DNA of 64,000 nt from Planosporangium mesophilum (GTDB lineage: Bacteria; Actinomycetota; Actinomycetes; Mycobacteriales; Micromonosporaceae): NCBI RefSeq assembly GCF_016863255.1, contig NZ_BOON01000033.1:62001-126000 (forward strand). The letters are read 5' to 3'. The first letter of the stretch is position 1. Every line of letters starts with the position of its first letter. The notes beneath the pieces were generated by a model that saw only the letters and a program-made list of their open reading frames with translations, ran no database searches and was not told the DNA's origin. Shown piece after piece: positions 18,198 through 26,739 of the stretch. The translations under genes and the position numbers were made by a program.

Positions 18198-20261
18198 TCA
18201 CCACGGCGACGGCGCCGCCGGTGGCACGACCGGCGGACGGTCGTCGCAGGTGATGGTGTTCGGCAGCATCCACGGAGCGAGCCAGCCGCCGTCGTTTCCG
18301 CCCAGGTCGTTCAGCGAGAACTCCGAGCCGGCGGGCGTGAAGTGGAACGACCCGCAGTTGTTGACGCCGACGGCGCCGACGTTGCGGGCGTCGACGTTCT
18401 CGAACGACGCGGAACCCGCCACGCGGGCGCTGACCACCGAGTTGCCCGTACCGTCGACCTTGACGTTCTTGAGGTGCAGGTTTGTGATCGAGTACAGATC
18501 CTTCACCGGCCAGTCGGCGACCGTCATGATCGCGTTGTACGTGCTGTCGAGGTACCTGTCCCCCACCACCTCGACGTCGGCGTCGATGTTCCGCTCCAGG
18601 GCGTAGAGCCAGATCGCGCCCAGGCCGATCTTCCAGTTCAGCTCGAACGTGCCGGCGCGTACCGTCGTGTTGTCGGTGATCCACACGTGTCCGGTGAACG
18701 GCTGGGCGCCGAACCGGGACCCGAGGTGGATGCCGCTGCCCTCCCGGACCGGATCGGCGACAAGGTTGTTCGACACCGTGTTGTCGGTGCCGCCGTAGAG
18801 GGCGATGCCGTTCGCGAGCACCGGCGTCTGCACCGTGTTGTGGTCGAAGGTGTTGTCCGTGTTCTCGGTCGTCTCCGACCACATCGCGAGGCCGTCGTCG
18901 CCGGAGTTGCGGATGACGTTGTTCTTCACCAGCGAGTTCGTGACGCCGGTGTGGAAGTTGACGCCGTCGGCGATCTGGTCGGCGATGACGTTGTTCGTGA
19001 TCCTCAGGTTCGTCATCGGCCCGTCGAACCACATGCCGACCTTGGTGTGGTGGATGTAGAGGCCGTCGATGGTGGAGTCGCTCAACGCGCCGCCGACCCC
19101 GTTCACCTGGTCGGTGTCGATGCGCTCACGGACGTCGCCGGAGATCGCGAAGCCGGACAGGTGGACGTTGCTGCTGCCACCGTCGGCCGCGTACCTGCCG
19201 TAGAAACCGACCCCGGTGTGCACCGACTTGTCGGGCGCCGGGGTGCTGAGCGCGACCTCGTGTCCCTTGACGATCGTGTACCAGCTTCCCGCGCCCTCGA
19301 TCGTCACGTTGTCCACGATGATGTGGCGGTTGACCTGGAAGACACCCGGCGGGAGGTAGACCGCGAGGTGCCGGCGCTGGGCGTACGCGATCGCGGCGTC
19401 GATGGCGTCGGCGGAGTCGCGCCGGCCGGACGGGTCGGCGCCGAACGCGAGGACGTTCGCCGCGGTGAGGTTCACCCGCGGCGGGCCGACGAGGTGCGAG
19501 TCGAGCAGGTCGATGACGGTCCAGGCGGCGTTACCGCCGGCGGGGACCGTGAGCCGCACCTTGTCGCCGGCGCGGTAGGTCCGGCCCAGCAGGAGTCGCT
19601 GCTCGTCGTAGAAGTGGTTCGGGCGGAACGGCCTCGTGATCGCCGGGGGCGGGGTCGTGGCCGACGGCACGCAGCCGCACTCGGTGATCCACCAGTCGGG
19701 GTGCAGCAGCCCGGCGCGGGGGTCGTTGGAGAACGGGTACTGGTTGTACAGCCACGCGTACTGCGACGTCAGCGTCATCGTGCGGCGGTGTCCGCCGTTC
19801 ACCGCGACGTCCAGCGGCGCGGTGATGCCGCCGCCGGTCGGCGAGTCCGGGATGCTGTAGCGCACGGTGATCGCGTTCGCCGCACTCGGCAGCGTGAACT
19901 CCACATACTGTCCCGGCGTCAGCGTGACCGCGCGGCGGCCCGACGCCTCCGCCGGCAGTGTGTACGGGGAGCGGTCCGGGCCGATGACCGTGCCGTTGGT
20001 CGCGGCGTTCTCCGCTTCCTGCTCGGCGAAGTCGACGCTGGCGCCCCGGCCCGCGACGAGCGACGGAGCGAGGGCGGCCCGCGTCACCAGCGGCGCCGGG
20101 GCGCTCACGCCGGCATGGGCCGTGCCTGCACCGCCGACCGCGCCGACCGCCGCGACGCTGAGTGCGACGGCACCGACGGCCACCGCGACCCATGGCGGCG
20201 ACCCTGCCCGGCGTCCACGCGCGCCGCGCCGCCATGCGGCTGGACCGGAATTCTGGGGCAT
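18198..20261 (-). CDS. secreted GH87-type alpha-1,3-glucanase/mycodextranase paralog
   Basis: 687 aa from ATG at 20261, which places a basic stretch and hydrophobic core (VAVAVGAVALSVAAVGAV, cleavage near AHAG) at the N-terminus; upstream in-frame starts would bury this signal. It has the same CBM-like module (EQEAENAATNGTVIG) and beta-helix as its neighbour but no Ig-like or discoidin tail. The IADGVNFHTG (D432) and GDDGLAMW (D455, D456) motifs keep the GH87 Asp spacing. A short variant of this kind may act on soluble fragments, while the long paralog binds the insoluble polymer; that division is inference. The 40-bp element is not evident upstream. Confidence 0.83.
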   Translation of the reverse strand: MPQNSGPAAWRRGARGRRAGSPPWVAVAVGAVALSVAAVGAVGGAGTAHAGVSAPAPLVTRAALAPSLVAGRGASVDFAEQEAENAATNGTVIGPDRSPYTLPAEASGRRAVTLTPGQYVEFTLPSAANAITVRYSIPDSPTGGGITAPLDVAVNGGHRRTMTLTSQYAWLYNQYPFSNDPRAGLLHPDWWITECGCVPSATTPPPAITRPFRPNHFYDEQRLLLGRTYRAGDKVRLTVPAGGNAAWTVIDLLDSHLVGPPRVNLTAANVLAFGADPSGRRDSADAIDAAIAYAQRRHLAVYLPPGVFQVNRHIIVDNVTIEGAGSWYTIVKGHEVALSTPAPDKSVHTGVGFYGRYAADGGSSNVHLSGFAISGDVRERIDTDQVNGVGGALSDSTIDGLYIHHTKVGMWFDGPMTNLRITNNVIADQIADGVNFHTGVTNSLVKNNVIRNSGDDGLAMWSETTENTDNTFDHNTVQTPVLANGIALYGGTDNTVSNNLVADPVREGSGIHLGSRFGAQPFTGHVWITDNTTVRAGTFELNWKIGLGAIWLYALERNIDADVEVVGDRYLDSTYNAIMTVADWPVKDLYSITNLHLKNVKVDGTGNSVVSARVAGSASFENVDARNVGAVGVNNCGSFHFTPAGSEFSLNDLGGNDGGWLAPWMLPNTITCDDRPPVVPPAAPSPW

Positions 20262-20450
20262 AGGACCACACCTTCGTCTCTCGCAAAGGCCGGCCGACGC
20301 CCGGCGAGTCGAGGACGTCGACACCGCTGCTGTAGCGAAGACGTTAGATCCTTGCCTATTCAGCGACAAGACCAAGAAATTTGCTCCGTACGATCCGCAA
20401 ACCGCGTACGGCGGCGGGAGCCCGCGAGCCAAGGGTTCGGGCAGCCGCGT

Positions 20451-21098
20451 CTAAAGCGCCGTCTCCGCGACGGTGACCGGCGGACCGAACGCCTCGGCGA
20501 GCTCCTGCCAGTGCTGCACGTGCGGCCCCGTACGCGCGGCCTCCGGCTGCAGCGCGTACGTCATCGCCTGGCCCCGCATCGACGTGTGCAGCATGCGGAT
20601 CATGGCGTCGGCGGACGGGTGGTCGGCCGGCCAGCCGAAGACCTCCGCCGTGAGTACCCGCATCTGCTGGCCGAGCCTGCGCTCATGCGGTAGCAGCGCC
20701 TCCCGCAGTTCCGGATCGGTACGCGCCGCCATCCACAGCTCCATCGTCGCGGCGAACAACGGACCCCGGAACTGCTCCCAGAGCAGCTCGATACCGAGCC
20801 GCACGCGCAGGGCCGGGTCGTCGGGCAGCGCGGCCACGGCGTCCCGGACGCCGGCGCAGGACTCGTCGTACAGATGGCTCACGGCCGCCAGCACCAGCTC
20901 GGCCTTGCTCCTGAAGTGGTGGGTCAGCGCACCGCGGGACACGCCAGCGCGCAACTGCACCTCCTGGGTGGTGGTACGGGCGTAGCCCAGCTCGACCAGG
21001 CAGTCGACGGTGGCCCGTACCAGCGCCGCGCGGGTGGCGGCCCGGCGCTGGGCCTGGGTACGCCGCTCCGGCGGCGCACCCAGGCCCACCCGGTTCAC
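20451..21098 (-). CDS. TetR family transcriptional regulator
   Basis: 215 aa. The HTH is in TTTQEVQLRAGVSRGALTHH, followed by the usual FRSKAELVLAAV. The C-terminal domain is a ligand pocket of unknown specificity. GTG at 21098 overlaps the fadB-like stop (GTGA), so it is translated with the beta-oxidation genes and probably responds to an acyl-CoA and controls that operon. A GTG nine bases further in is possible. An imperfect inverted repeat at 24598, upstream of the fadA-like gene, is a candidate target. Confidence 0.92.
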   Translation of the reverse strand: MNRVGLGAPPERRTQAQRRAATRAALVRATVDCLVELGYARTTTQEVQLRAGVSRGALTHHFRSKAELVLAAVSHLYDESCAGVRDAVAALPDDPALRVRLGIELLWEQFRGPLFAATMELWMAARTDPELREALLPHERRLGQQMRVLTAEVFGWPADHPSADAMIRMLHTSMRGQAMTYALQPEAARTGPHVQHWQELAEAFGPPVTVAETAL

Positions 21099-23260
21099 GC
21101 CCGCACCGCGGCCCGGAGACTGCCCGCCGGCACCGCGCGCTCGAGCAGGATGGCCGGCGGGCGGAACCGCTCGCCGTACCGGTCGGCCAGCTCGTCGGCG
21201 CGGGCCACGAACCCGGCGACGCCGCCGGGGTACTGGTCGACGTACTGCAGGACGCCTCCGTACAGCGGCGGGAACCCGATGCCCATGATGGAGCCGATGT
21301 TCGCGTCCTCGACGCTGCGCAGCACCTGCTCCTCCAGGCAGCGGGCCGACTCCACCGCCATCACGAACAGCAGCCGCTCCTGGGCGTCGGTGAACGGGAC
21401 GGCGTCATCGGCGGTCGCGTCCCGGGGCGGGTAGAGCTCGGCCAGGCCCGACCAGACCCGCTTCTCCGGCTCCCAGTCGAAGAACCCGCGCCCGGCCGAC
21501 TTCCCGGTCCGGCCGCGCTCGACCAGCGCGCGGATGACGGCCAGCCCCGGGTGGTCATCGGCGGAGCCCGCCTTGGCCGCCTCATCGCTGATCTTGAGCG
21601 GCAGGGTGAGGGTGACCTCGTCGAGCAGGGTGAGCGGCCCGGCCGGGAACCCCGACTGCAGCGCGGCCCGCTCGATGCTCATCGGGGCCACGCCCTCGGC
21701 GAGCAGCGCCGCCCCCTCGAGTACGAGGGTGCCGAAGACCCGGCTGGTGAAGAAGCCGCGGCTGTCCCGGACGACGATCGGCGTCTTGCCCAGCTGCCGC
21801 ACGACGTCGTACGCCTTGGCGAGCGCGGCGTCGCCGGTGCGCTCCCCCACGATCAGCTCGACCAGCGGCATCTTGTCCACCGGGGAGAAGAAGTGCATCC
21901 CCACCACGTCATCGCGCCGCTCCACACCCTCGGCCAGGCCGGTGATCGGCAGGGTCGAGGTGTTGCTGGCCAGCAGCGCGTCGGGCGCGGCGTGCTGCTC
22001 GGCCTCGCGCAGCACCCGATGCTTGAGCGCCTGGTCCTCGAAGACCGCCTCGACGATGACGTCGCAGCCGGCGAGGTCGGCCGGATCGGCGGTCGGCGTG
22101 ACGCGCGCCAGGAAGGCGTCGGCCTTCTCCTGGGTCATCCGCCCGCGGGAGACCTGCTTGCCGACCAGCCCGGCGACGTGCGCCTTGCCGTTGGCGGCCG
22201 CCTCGACGGTCACGTCCTTGAGGACGACGTCGACGCCCACCTTGGCGAAGGCGTGCGCGATGCCGGCGCCCATCATGCCTGCGCCGAGCACGCCGACCCT
22301 GGTGGCCGAGAACTTCTGCGCGACGTCCGGCCGCGACGCCCCACCGTTGACCCGGTTCAGGTCGAACCAGAACGCCTGGATCATGTTGGTGGAGATCTGG
22401 CCGACGACCAGGTCCACGAAGTACCGGCCCTCGACCACGAACGCGGTGTCGACGTCGACCTGCAGACTCTCCACCGCCGCCGAGAGGATCGCGTACGGGG
22501 CCGGGTAGTGCGCGCCCTTGAGCTGCTTGGTGAGGTTCGCGGGGAACGCCGGCAGGTTCGCGGCCAGGGACGGCGTGGACGGCGTACCGCCCGGGACCTT
22601 GTACCCCTTGACGTCGTACGGCTGCTGCGCGGTCTCGTTCGTCAGCACCCACGCGCGGGCCTTGGCCAGCAGCTCGTCGCGGTCGGCGGCCAGCTCGTGC
22701 ACCAGGCCGAGCTTCAGCGCCTTTTCGGGACGGATCTGCTGGCCCTGCAGCAGCAGCTCCAGCAGCGCGGTGGTGAGGCCGAGCAGCCGGACCGACCGGA
22801 CGATCCCGCCGCCGCCGGGCAGCAGGCCGAGAGTGACCTCGGGGAAGCCCAGCTTGAGCTTCGGGTCGTCGAGGACGACGCGGTGGTGGCAGGCCAGCGC
22901 GATCTCCAGGCCGCCGCCGAGGGCGGCACCGTTGATCGCGGCCACGACCGGCTTGCCGAGGGTCTCCAGCCGGCGCAGCTGGCGCTTGACCTCGGTGACC
23001 TGGGTGAGCACGCGCTCACGGTCGTCGGGGCCGGCCTGGACCAGGCTGTCGAGGTTGCCGCCGGCGAAGAAGGTCTTCTTGGCGCTGGTGAGCACGACGC
23101 CGCGGATGGAGTCCTTCTCCCGCTCGAGCCGCTCGACGGTCTCGCCCATCGAGCGCACGTAGGCATCGTTCATCGTGTTGGCCGACGACGAAGGGTCGTC
23201 GAGGGTGAGGACGACGACGCCGTCGGCGTCCTGCTCCCAGCGAATGGTGCTGTCGGTCAC
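21095..23260 (-). CDS. bifunctional enoyl-CoA hydratase/3-hydroxyacyl-CoA dehydrogenase (FadB-like)
   Basis: 721 aa from GTG at 23260 (AGGAG upstream). The N-terminal ~300 residues are a crotonase domain with AAINGAALGGGLEIALACHH (oxyanion hole) and FPEVTLGLLPGGGG. The second half is 3-hydroxyacyl-CoA dehydrogenase with NAD motif GVLGAGMMGAGIA, GMHFFSPV and VVVRDSRGFFTSR. It performs two middle steps of fatty-acid beta-oxidation. It follows the thiolase gene by 13 bp, and the pair forms the standard FadA/FadB couple. Confidence 0.94.
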   Translation of the reverse strand: MTDSTIRWEQDADGVVVLTLDDPSSSANTMNDAYVRSMGETVERLEREKDSIRGVVLTSAKKTFFAGGNLDSLVQAGPDDRERVLTQVTEVKRQLRRLETLGKPVVAAINGAALGGGLEIALACHHRVVLDDPKLKLGFPEVTLGLLPGGGGIVRSVRLLGLTTALLELLLQGQQIRPEKALKLGLVHELAADRDELLAKARAWVLTNETAQQPYDVKGYKVPGGTPSTPSLAANLPAFPANLTKQLKGAHYPAPYAILSAAVESLQVDVDTAFVVEGRYFVDLVVGQISTNMIQAFWFDLNRVNGGASRPDVAQKFSATRVGVLGAGMMGAGIAHAFAKVGVDVVLKDVTVEAAANGKAHVAGLVGKQVSRGRMTQEKADAFLARVTPTADPADLAGCDVIVEAVFEDQALKHRVLREAEQHAAPDALLASNTSTLPITGLAEGVERRDDVVGMHFFSPVDKMPLVELIVGERTGDAALAKAYDVVRQLGKTPIVVRDSRGFFTSRVFGTLVLEGAALLAEGVAPMSIERAALQSGFPAGPLTLLDEVTLTLPLKISDEAAKAGSADDHPGLAVIRALVERGRTGKSAGRGFFDWEPEKRVWSGLAELYPPRDATADDAVPFTDAQERLLFVMAVESARCLEEQVLRSVEDANIGSIMGIGFPPLYGGVLQYVDQYPGGVAGFVARADELADRYGERFRPPAILLERAVPAGSLRAAVRA

Positions 23261-23273
23261 GTGCGGTCGCTCC

Positions 23274-24488
23274 TCAGAGTCGCTCGATGACGGTGGCGAT
23301 GCCCATGCCACCGCCGATGCAGAGGGTTGCCAGGCCGTAGCGCAGGTTGCGCCGTTCGAGCTCGTCGACGAGCGAGCCCAGGATCATCGCGCCGGTGGCG
23401 CCCAGGGGGTGCCCCATAGCGATCGCGCCGCCGTTGACGTTGACCCGCTCGTGGTCGAAGCCGGTGTCCTTCATGAACCGCAGGACGACGCCGGCGAACG
23501 CCTCGTTCATCTCGACCAGGTCGATGTCGGCGACGGTGAGCCCGGCCTTGGCCAGTGCCTTGCGGGTGGCCGGCGCGGGGCCGGTCAGCATGAGTACCGG
23601 ATCCGCACCGGACAGGGCGGTGCTCACGATCCGGGCCCGCGGGGTGAGCCCGTTGCGGCGCCCGGCCTCCTCGTTCCCGATCACGACCAGCGCGGCGCCG
23701 TCGACGATGCCGCTGGAGTTGCCGGCAGTGTGCACGTGGTCGATCCGCTCGACCCAGTGGTACTTCTGCAGCGCGACCGCGCCGAAGCCGCCCATCTCGG
23801 CGATGCCGGCGAACGCCGACGGCAGGCCGGCCAGGGTCTCCACGGTGGTGCCGGGGCGGACGAGCTCATCGGTGGCGAGCACCACGGTGCCGTTGCGGTC
23901 CACCACGGGGGCGATCGAACCGTCGAAGTACCCGTTGGACCAGGCCTTGGCGGCGCGGGCGTGCGACTCCGCGGCGTAGGCGTCGACGTCCTCCCGGCCC
24001 CAGCCGCCGAGGGTGGCGATGAGGTCCGCGCCGATGCCCTGCGGCACGAAGCCGGTGGCGTGCGCGGTCTCCGGGTCCATCGCCCAGGCGCCGCCGTCGG
24101 AGCCCATCGGCACCCGGGACATCGACTCCACGCCGCCGGCGAGCACGAGGTCCTCGAAGCCGGAGCGCACCTTCTGCGCGGCCAGGTTGACCGCCTCCAA
24201 CCCGCTGGCGCAGAACCGGTTCACCTGCACGCCGGCCACGGTCTCGGGCAGCCCGGCCGCGAGGGCCGCGGTACGGGCGATGACCGAGCCCTGCTCGCCG
24301 ACCGGCGAGACCACGCCGAGGACGATGTCGTCGACCAGCGCCGGGTCGAGCTGCGGGTTGCGCCTGCGGACCTCGTCGATCAGCCCGACGGTCAGGCTGA
24401 TCGGTTTGACCGAGTGCAGCGCCCCCGTCTTCTTGCCCTTGCCGCGCGGGGTGCGCACGGCGTCGTAGATGAACGCCTCGGCGGACAT
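23274..24488 (-). CDS. fadA: acetyl-CoA C-acyltransferase (thiolase, FadA-like)
   Basis: 404 aa, full thiolase length. The acyl-accepting Cys is C93 in [28 protein letters not shown] holds the catalytic His, and the C-terminal CIGGGMGIA holds the second Cys. It cleaves 3-ketoacyl-CoA to acetyl-CoA and a shortened acyl-CoA. It is the first gene of the fadA-fadB-tetR operon. Its leader contains a 29-bp tandem duplication and an AT-rich promoter-like stretch with a putative TetR site. Confidence 0.95.
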   Translation of the reverse strand: MSAEAFIYDAVRTPRGKGKKTGALHSVKPISLTVGLIDEVRRRNPQLDPALVDDIVLGVVSPVGEQGSVIARTAALAAGLPETVAGVQVNRFCASGLEAVNLAAQKVRSGFEDLVLAGGVESMSRVPMGSDGGAWAMDPETAHATGFVPQGIGADLIATLGGWGREDVDAYAAESHARAAKAWSNGYFDGSIAPVVDRNGTVVLATDELVRPGTTVETLAGLPSAFAGIAEMGGFGAVALQKYHWVERIDHVHTAGNSSGIVDGAALVVIGNEEAGRRNGLTPRARIVSTALSGADPVLMLTGPAPATRKALAKAGLTVADIDLVEMNEAFAGVVLRFMKDTGFDHERVNVNGGAIAMGHPLGATGAMILGSLVDELERRNLRYGLATLCIGGGMGIATVIERL

Positions 24489-24510
24489 GCTCGTCCTCTC
24501 GTCGTGGTCG

Positions 24511-24568
24511 CGGATGGTGCGTCGCGGATCGTGCTCACGCGGATGGCGCGTCGCGGATCGTGCTCAGA
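24511..24568. repeat. 29-bp tandem duplication in the fadA leader
   Basis: Two adjacent copies (24511-24539 and 24540-24568) agree at 26 of 29 positions; both contain GCGTCGCGGATCGTGCTCA. They lie 22-80 bp upstream of the thiolase start, between it and the AT-rich region at 24590-24620, so they are likely transcribed as leader. Confidence 0.85.
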
Positions 24569-24597
24569 CGCCGTGGGAGCGGCTGGCAGCAATATAT

Positions 24598-24611
24598 AGA
24601 CCGTCCGTTCT
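24598..24611. promoter_or_regulatory. putative TetR operator within AT-rich promoter region
   Basis: AGACCGTCCGTTCT is an imperfect palindrome (10 of 14 symmetric positions) set in AT-rich DNA (ATATAT before, TTTGTATA after) upstream of the thiolase gene. It resembles TetR-type ACCGnnCGGT sites. The assignment to the TetR gene at 20451 is an inference. Confidence 0.4.
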
Positions 24612-24694
24612 GTTTGTATAGCCTCACGTGGCTGACCACGCTGTTCAGCCTCGGCTCCGCGGTGACCCCGGTCCGGCTCGGCGCCGGTGGACCC

Positions 24695-24725
24695 GCCCGG
24701 CCCCGGCCCCGGCCCCGGCCCCGGC
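24695..24725. repeat. CCCCGG hexamer microsatellite
   Basis: About four to five consecutive CCCCGG units in the intergenic region between the thiolase and aldo/keto reductase genes. Possibly slippage-prone; no function seen. Confidence 0.7.
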
Positions 24726-24781
24726 GAAGTAACCAGCTGGGACGACACCCCCGGCCGACCGGCGGTACCCCCGGTCTAGCA

Positions 24782-24797
24782 TTATCGATAACGATAA
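24782..24797. promoter_or_regulatory. inverted repeat upstream of aldo/keto reductase, possible GntR operator
   Basis: TTATCG-ATAA-CGATAA is a perfect 6-bp inverted repeat 20 bp before the ATG of the reductase gene. Its position over the expected promoter suggests control by the GntR protein encoded in the same operon. Confidence 0.45.
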
Positions 24798-24817
24798 GAC
24801 GAGAGGGTACCCATCGC

Positions 24818-25750
24818 ATGAGGCGCATCAACAACACCGACCTGGACGTCTTCCCCCTGGCCCTGGGCGGCAACGTGTTCGGCTGGACCGCCGACGAGGA
24901 GCGGTCCGTCGCGGTGCTCGACGCGTACGCCCAGGCCGGCGGCAACTTCATCGACACCGCCGACTCGTACTCGGCCTGGGCGCCGGGCAACTCCGGCGGC
25001 GAGTCCGAGACGATCATCGGAAACTGGATGGCCGCGCGCGGCAACCGCGACCGGATCGTCGTGGCCACCAAGGTCAGCCAGCACCCCGAGGCCAAAGGCC
25101 TGGCGCGGGACACCATCCGCCGGGCGATCGACGCGTCGCTGCGCCGGCTGCGAACCGACCACGTCGACCTGTACTACGCCCACTTCGACGACGCGGACAC
25201 GCCGCTGGAGGAGACCGTCTCCGCCCTCGGTGAGCTGGTACGGGAGGGCAAGGTGCGCTACCTCGCCGCGTCCAACTACACCGCCGAGCGGCTCGAGGAG
25301 TGGCTGAAGATCACCGAGGCCGAGAGCCTGCCCCGGATCGTCGCCCTCCAGCCGCACTACAACCTGGTCGAGCGCGCCACGTTCGAGGGCGGCCTGCGTA
25401 CCGTCGCCGCCCGCGAGAACCTGTCGGTGGTGCCGTACTACGCCCTCGCCAGCGGCTTCCTCACCGGCAAGTACCGCGACGGCGCCGCCGTCGACAGCCC
25501 CCGCGCGGGCGGCGCGGCCGCCTACCTCAACGACAAGGGACGCCGCGTGCTCGCCGTCCTGGACGAGGTGGCCGCCGCGCACGGCACGTCCGTGGCGACC
25601 GTCGCCCTGGCGTGGCTGGCGGCCCAGCCGACCGTCGTCGCCCCGCTGGCCAGCGCCCGTACCGTCGAGCAGCTGCCCGACCTGCTCGCGGTGGCGGACC
25701 TGCGGCTGACCGACGACGAGCTGCAGCGGCTGACCCAGGCCTCGGCGTGA
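24818..25750 (+). CDS. aldo/keto reductase
   Basis: 310 aa TIM-barrel oxidoreductase. Catalytic Asp and Tyr are in FIDTADSYSAW, the Lys in VVATKVSQHP, and the family signature runs through DHVDLYYAHFDD. The C-terminal part holds the NADPH site (LASARTVEQLPDLLA). The family reduces aldehydes and ketones, mostly with NADPH; the substrate is unknown. ATG at 24818 begins MRRINNTDLDVFPLALGGN, as usual for these enzymes; GAGAGG lies 11 bp upstream. The next gene, a GntR regulator, starts inside its stop codon. Confidence 0.92.
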   Translation: MRRINNTDLDVFPLALGGNVFGWTADEERSVAVLDAYAQAGGNFIDTADSYSAWAPGNSGGESETIIGNWMAARGNRDRIVVATKVSQHPEAKGLARDTIRRAIDASLRRLRTDHVDLYYAHFDDADTPLEETVSALGELVREGKVRYLAASNYTAERLEEWLKITEAESLPRIVALQPHYNLVERATFEGGLRTVAARENLSVVPYYALASGFLTGKYRDGAAVDSPRAGGAAAYLNDKGRRVLAVLDEVAAAHGTSVATVALAWLAAQPTVVAPLASARTVEQLPDLLAVADLRLTDDELQRLTQASA

Positions 25751-26424
25751 GCCAGGAGCCGGCCCCGGGCCCGGCGGCGAGCCTCAAGCGCCCGCCGCTG
25801 CGCACCACCGTGCGGGAACTGCTCCTGGAGCGGATCCTCGCCGGCCGGTACGGGCCCGGGGACCGGCTCGTGGAGTACCGCATCGCCCGCGAACTGGGCG
25901 TCAGCCAGGCGCCGGTGCGGGAAGCGCTGCGCGACCTGGAGGCGATGCGGGTGGTCGACATCCGCCCGCACGTCGGCGCGCGGGTGCGCGACCTTCCGGT
26001 CGCCGAGCTCGCGGCGGCCGCGCCGGTACGCGCGGCGCTGGAGGAGACCGCCGCCCGGCTGGCGGCCCGCCGGCTGCCACAGCTCCCCGACGATCTCGAC
26101 CGGCTGCGCGCCCACCTCGACGGGATGCGCGCCGCGGCCGCGGCCGGCGACGCCCCCGGCCTGGCCCGCCACAGCGTCGCATTCCACCGGCAGATCGTGG
26201 CCAGCGCCGCCAACCCGGTACTGCTCGATGTGTGGAACGCCCTCGGCGTCGAGCTGCACACCGCGCTCGGCGTACGGGACGCCCCGGTCCCCCTCGGCTA
26301 CGGCGCCGACTCCCACCAGCCGATCCTCGACGCCCTCGCCGCCGGTGACGCCGAGACCGCGGCGCGGCTGTCCGGCGAGCACGCTCAGCTGTGGGCCTCG
26401 CATCCGGCCGGGCGACGCTGCTGA
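25747..26424 (+). CDS. GntR family (FCD/FadR subfamily) regulator
   Basis: 225 aa. The winged helix reads VREALRDLEAMRVVDIRPHVG at its recognition end, and the FCD ligand domain has the metal-binding His/Asp residues (HSVAFHRQIVASA, DSHQPILDAL). GTG at 25747 overlaps the reductase stop (GTGA). It likely controls the reductase operon, perhaps via the repeat at 24782, and possibly the M20 gene downstream. The effector of FCD proteins is usually a small carboxylic acid; it is not identifiable here. Confidence 0.9.
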   Translation: MSQEPAPGPAASLKRPPLRTTVRELLLERILAGRYGPGDRLVEYRIARELGVSQAPVREALRDLEAMRVVDIRPHVGARVRDLPVAELAAAAPVRAALEETAARLAARRLPQLPDDLDRLRAHLDGMRAAAAAGDAPGLARHSVAFHRQIVASAANPVLLDVWNALGVELHTALGVRDAPVPLGYGADSHQPILDALAAGDAETAARLSGEHAQLWASHPAGRRC

Positions 26425-26739
26425 AGCACGGATCGCCGCTCATCGCATCGATCTCACCGCTCGTCGCCGTACGTAAACCACTCGTCGCAGATCGTCGATG
26501 CAATGATTTCAATTAACGACTATCAATGCGACCGTCTAGAGAACCTGGTGATCACCTAGCTCCGGCCGACGCCGAGGCGACGCACACCTGGCTCATACGG
26601 CCCAGGCAGCCCTCGACCGGCCTCCCACCAAGCGGTTTCTTCCACCTCACTCCGCAGCACAGCCACCTCCTCAGAGCGGGATCGCGGTACTCCGCCGACC
26701 CGTCTCCGCCCCAGCCCCCAGGCCAAGGAGAGTGCCACC
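26425..26739. other. intergenic region with AT-rich promoter-like stretch
   Basis: No gene seen. 26500-26530 is unusually AT-rich for this window (TTTCAATTAACGACTATC). A perfect palindrome GGTGATCACC lies at 26547-26556. Both probably belong to the promoter of the M20 gene that follows, whose ribosome site AAGGAGAG is at 26725. Confidence 0.5.

Noticed and set aside
24695-24725. CCCCGG repeat considered as a CRISPR-like or regulatory array
   Set aside because: Units are 6 bp without spacers; a simple GC microsatellite is a sufficient explanation.
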